6,880 nucleotides of DNA from Lachnoclostridium sp. (GTDB lineage Bacteria; Bacillota; Clostridia; Lachnospirales; Lachnospiraceae), in assembly GCA_003445895.1 (NCBI GenBank), contig DMCD01000293.1, forward strand, positions 1 to 6,880, in the 5' to 3' direction. The notes beneath the pieces were generated by a model, which worked only from the letters and a program-made list of their open reading frames with translations, was not told the DNA's origin and did no database searches. This document shows positions 6,724 to 6,880 of this stretch, piece after piece. Made by a program: the position numbers and the translations under genes. The stretch's first letter is position 1; each line of letters opens with the position of its first letter.

Positions 6724-6880
6724 TCAAGCACCCTGGCCGGGCTCACCGAAGTTCAGGAAGCCCTGCAGATATACTAAGTAGTTGTCATAAGACTTGCCGG
6801 AAACCGGATCCTCATAGTTTACCAGCTGTACATCAGTATTGCAGTAGTCAGCGATCAGATCCTGGATAACAGGCATATCG
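6724..6880 (-). CDS. Probable substrate-binding protein of the ABC importer (last 51 codons only)
   Basis: On the - strand an open frame enters at 6880 and ends at TGA 6726-6724, giving the 51-residue C-terminus that starts DMPVIQDLIADYCNTDV and ends FLNFGEPGQGA. Its position, co-directional and just ahead of the ATPase and permease genes, is where importers of this type carry the extracytoplasmic binding lipoprotein. The soluble, mixed alpha/beta-looking composition fits a periplasmic-binding-protein C-terminal lobe. The N-terminus, with any signal peptide and lipobox, is outside the window. From memory, RbsA/RbsC-like operons with this gene order in Clostridia often carry a DUF3798 (PF12683) binding-protein-like gene; an RbsB-like or BMP/PnrA-like protein is the alternative. 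The coding call is good; the family is tentative. Confidence 0.68.
   Translation of the reverse strand, partial: DMPVIQDLIADYCNTDVQLVNYEDPVSGKSYDNYLVYLQGFLNFGEPGQGA

Noticed and set aside
6682..6728. Internal promoter between the binding-protein and ATPase genes (TTGATT with TTTAAT)
   Set aside because: The spacing is about 24 bp, too long for SigA, and any transcript from it would still meet the terminator.

Overview
The window looks like chromosomal DNA from a fairly GC-rich member of the Clostridia (Bacillota), plausibly Lachnospiraceae or a relative. This rests on strong AGGAGG-type ribosome binding sites, a textbook SigA-type promoter, Rho-independent terminators with T-runs, a TTG start, and the style of the encoded proteins. 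The species assignment is inference. No rRNA, tRNA, CRISPR array, insertion sequence, phage gene or attachment site is visible.

Layout: (1) Bases 1-1044, + strand, hold the C-terminal part of an NhaC-family Na+/H+ antiporter, closed by a terminator at 1067-1096. (2) A compact intergenic region follows, with an extended -10 promoter (1101-1129) and a strong leader inverted repeat (1150-1187). (3) glyA, serine hydroxymethyltransferase, is complete at 1239-2495. (4) A bidirectional terminator (about 2516-2561) lies between convergent genes. (5) The rest is a minus-strand ABC importer operon. Read in its own direction it runs: 3' end of a probable substrate-binding protein (6880-6724), intercistronic terminator (6681-6642), two-domain ATPase starting at TTG (6620-5013), permease 1 (5020-3971) and permease 2 (3971-2577). 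The last three genes overlap by 8 and 1 nt and each has its own ribosome binding site.

How the genes work together: the ABC genes form one importer of the RbsA/RbsC (carbohydrate/nucleoside uptake) superfamily. It has a fused double-NBD ATPase and two dissimilar permeases, so the membrane pore would be a heterodimer. The substrate cannot be read from the sequence. The terminator just after the binding-protein gene, plus the TTG start of the ATPase, fits an arrangement that makes more binding protein than membrane complex. glyA and the antiporter are separate transcription units with no evident functional link to the importer.

I found no convincing evidence of a wholly new biological system. 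The points most worth a second look are the glyA leader hairpin, the terminator/TTG junction, the strongly asymmetric ATPase (including Ser447 where Walker B normally has Asp), and the unassigned substrate of the importer.
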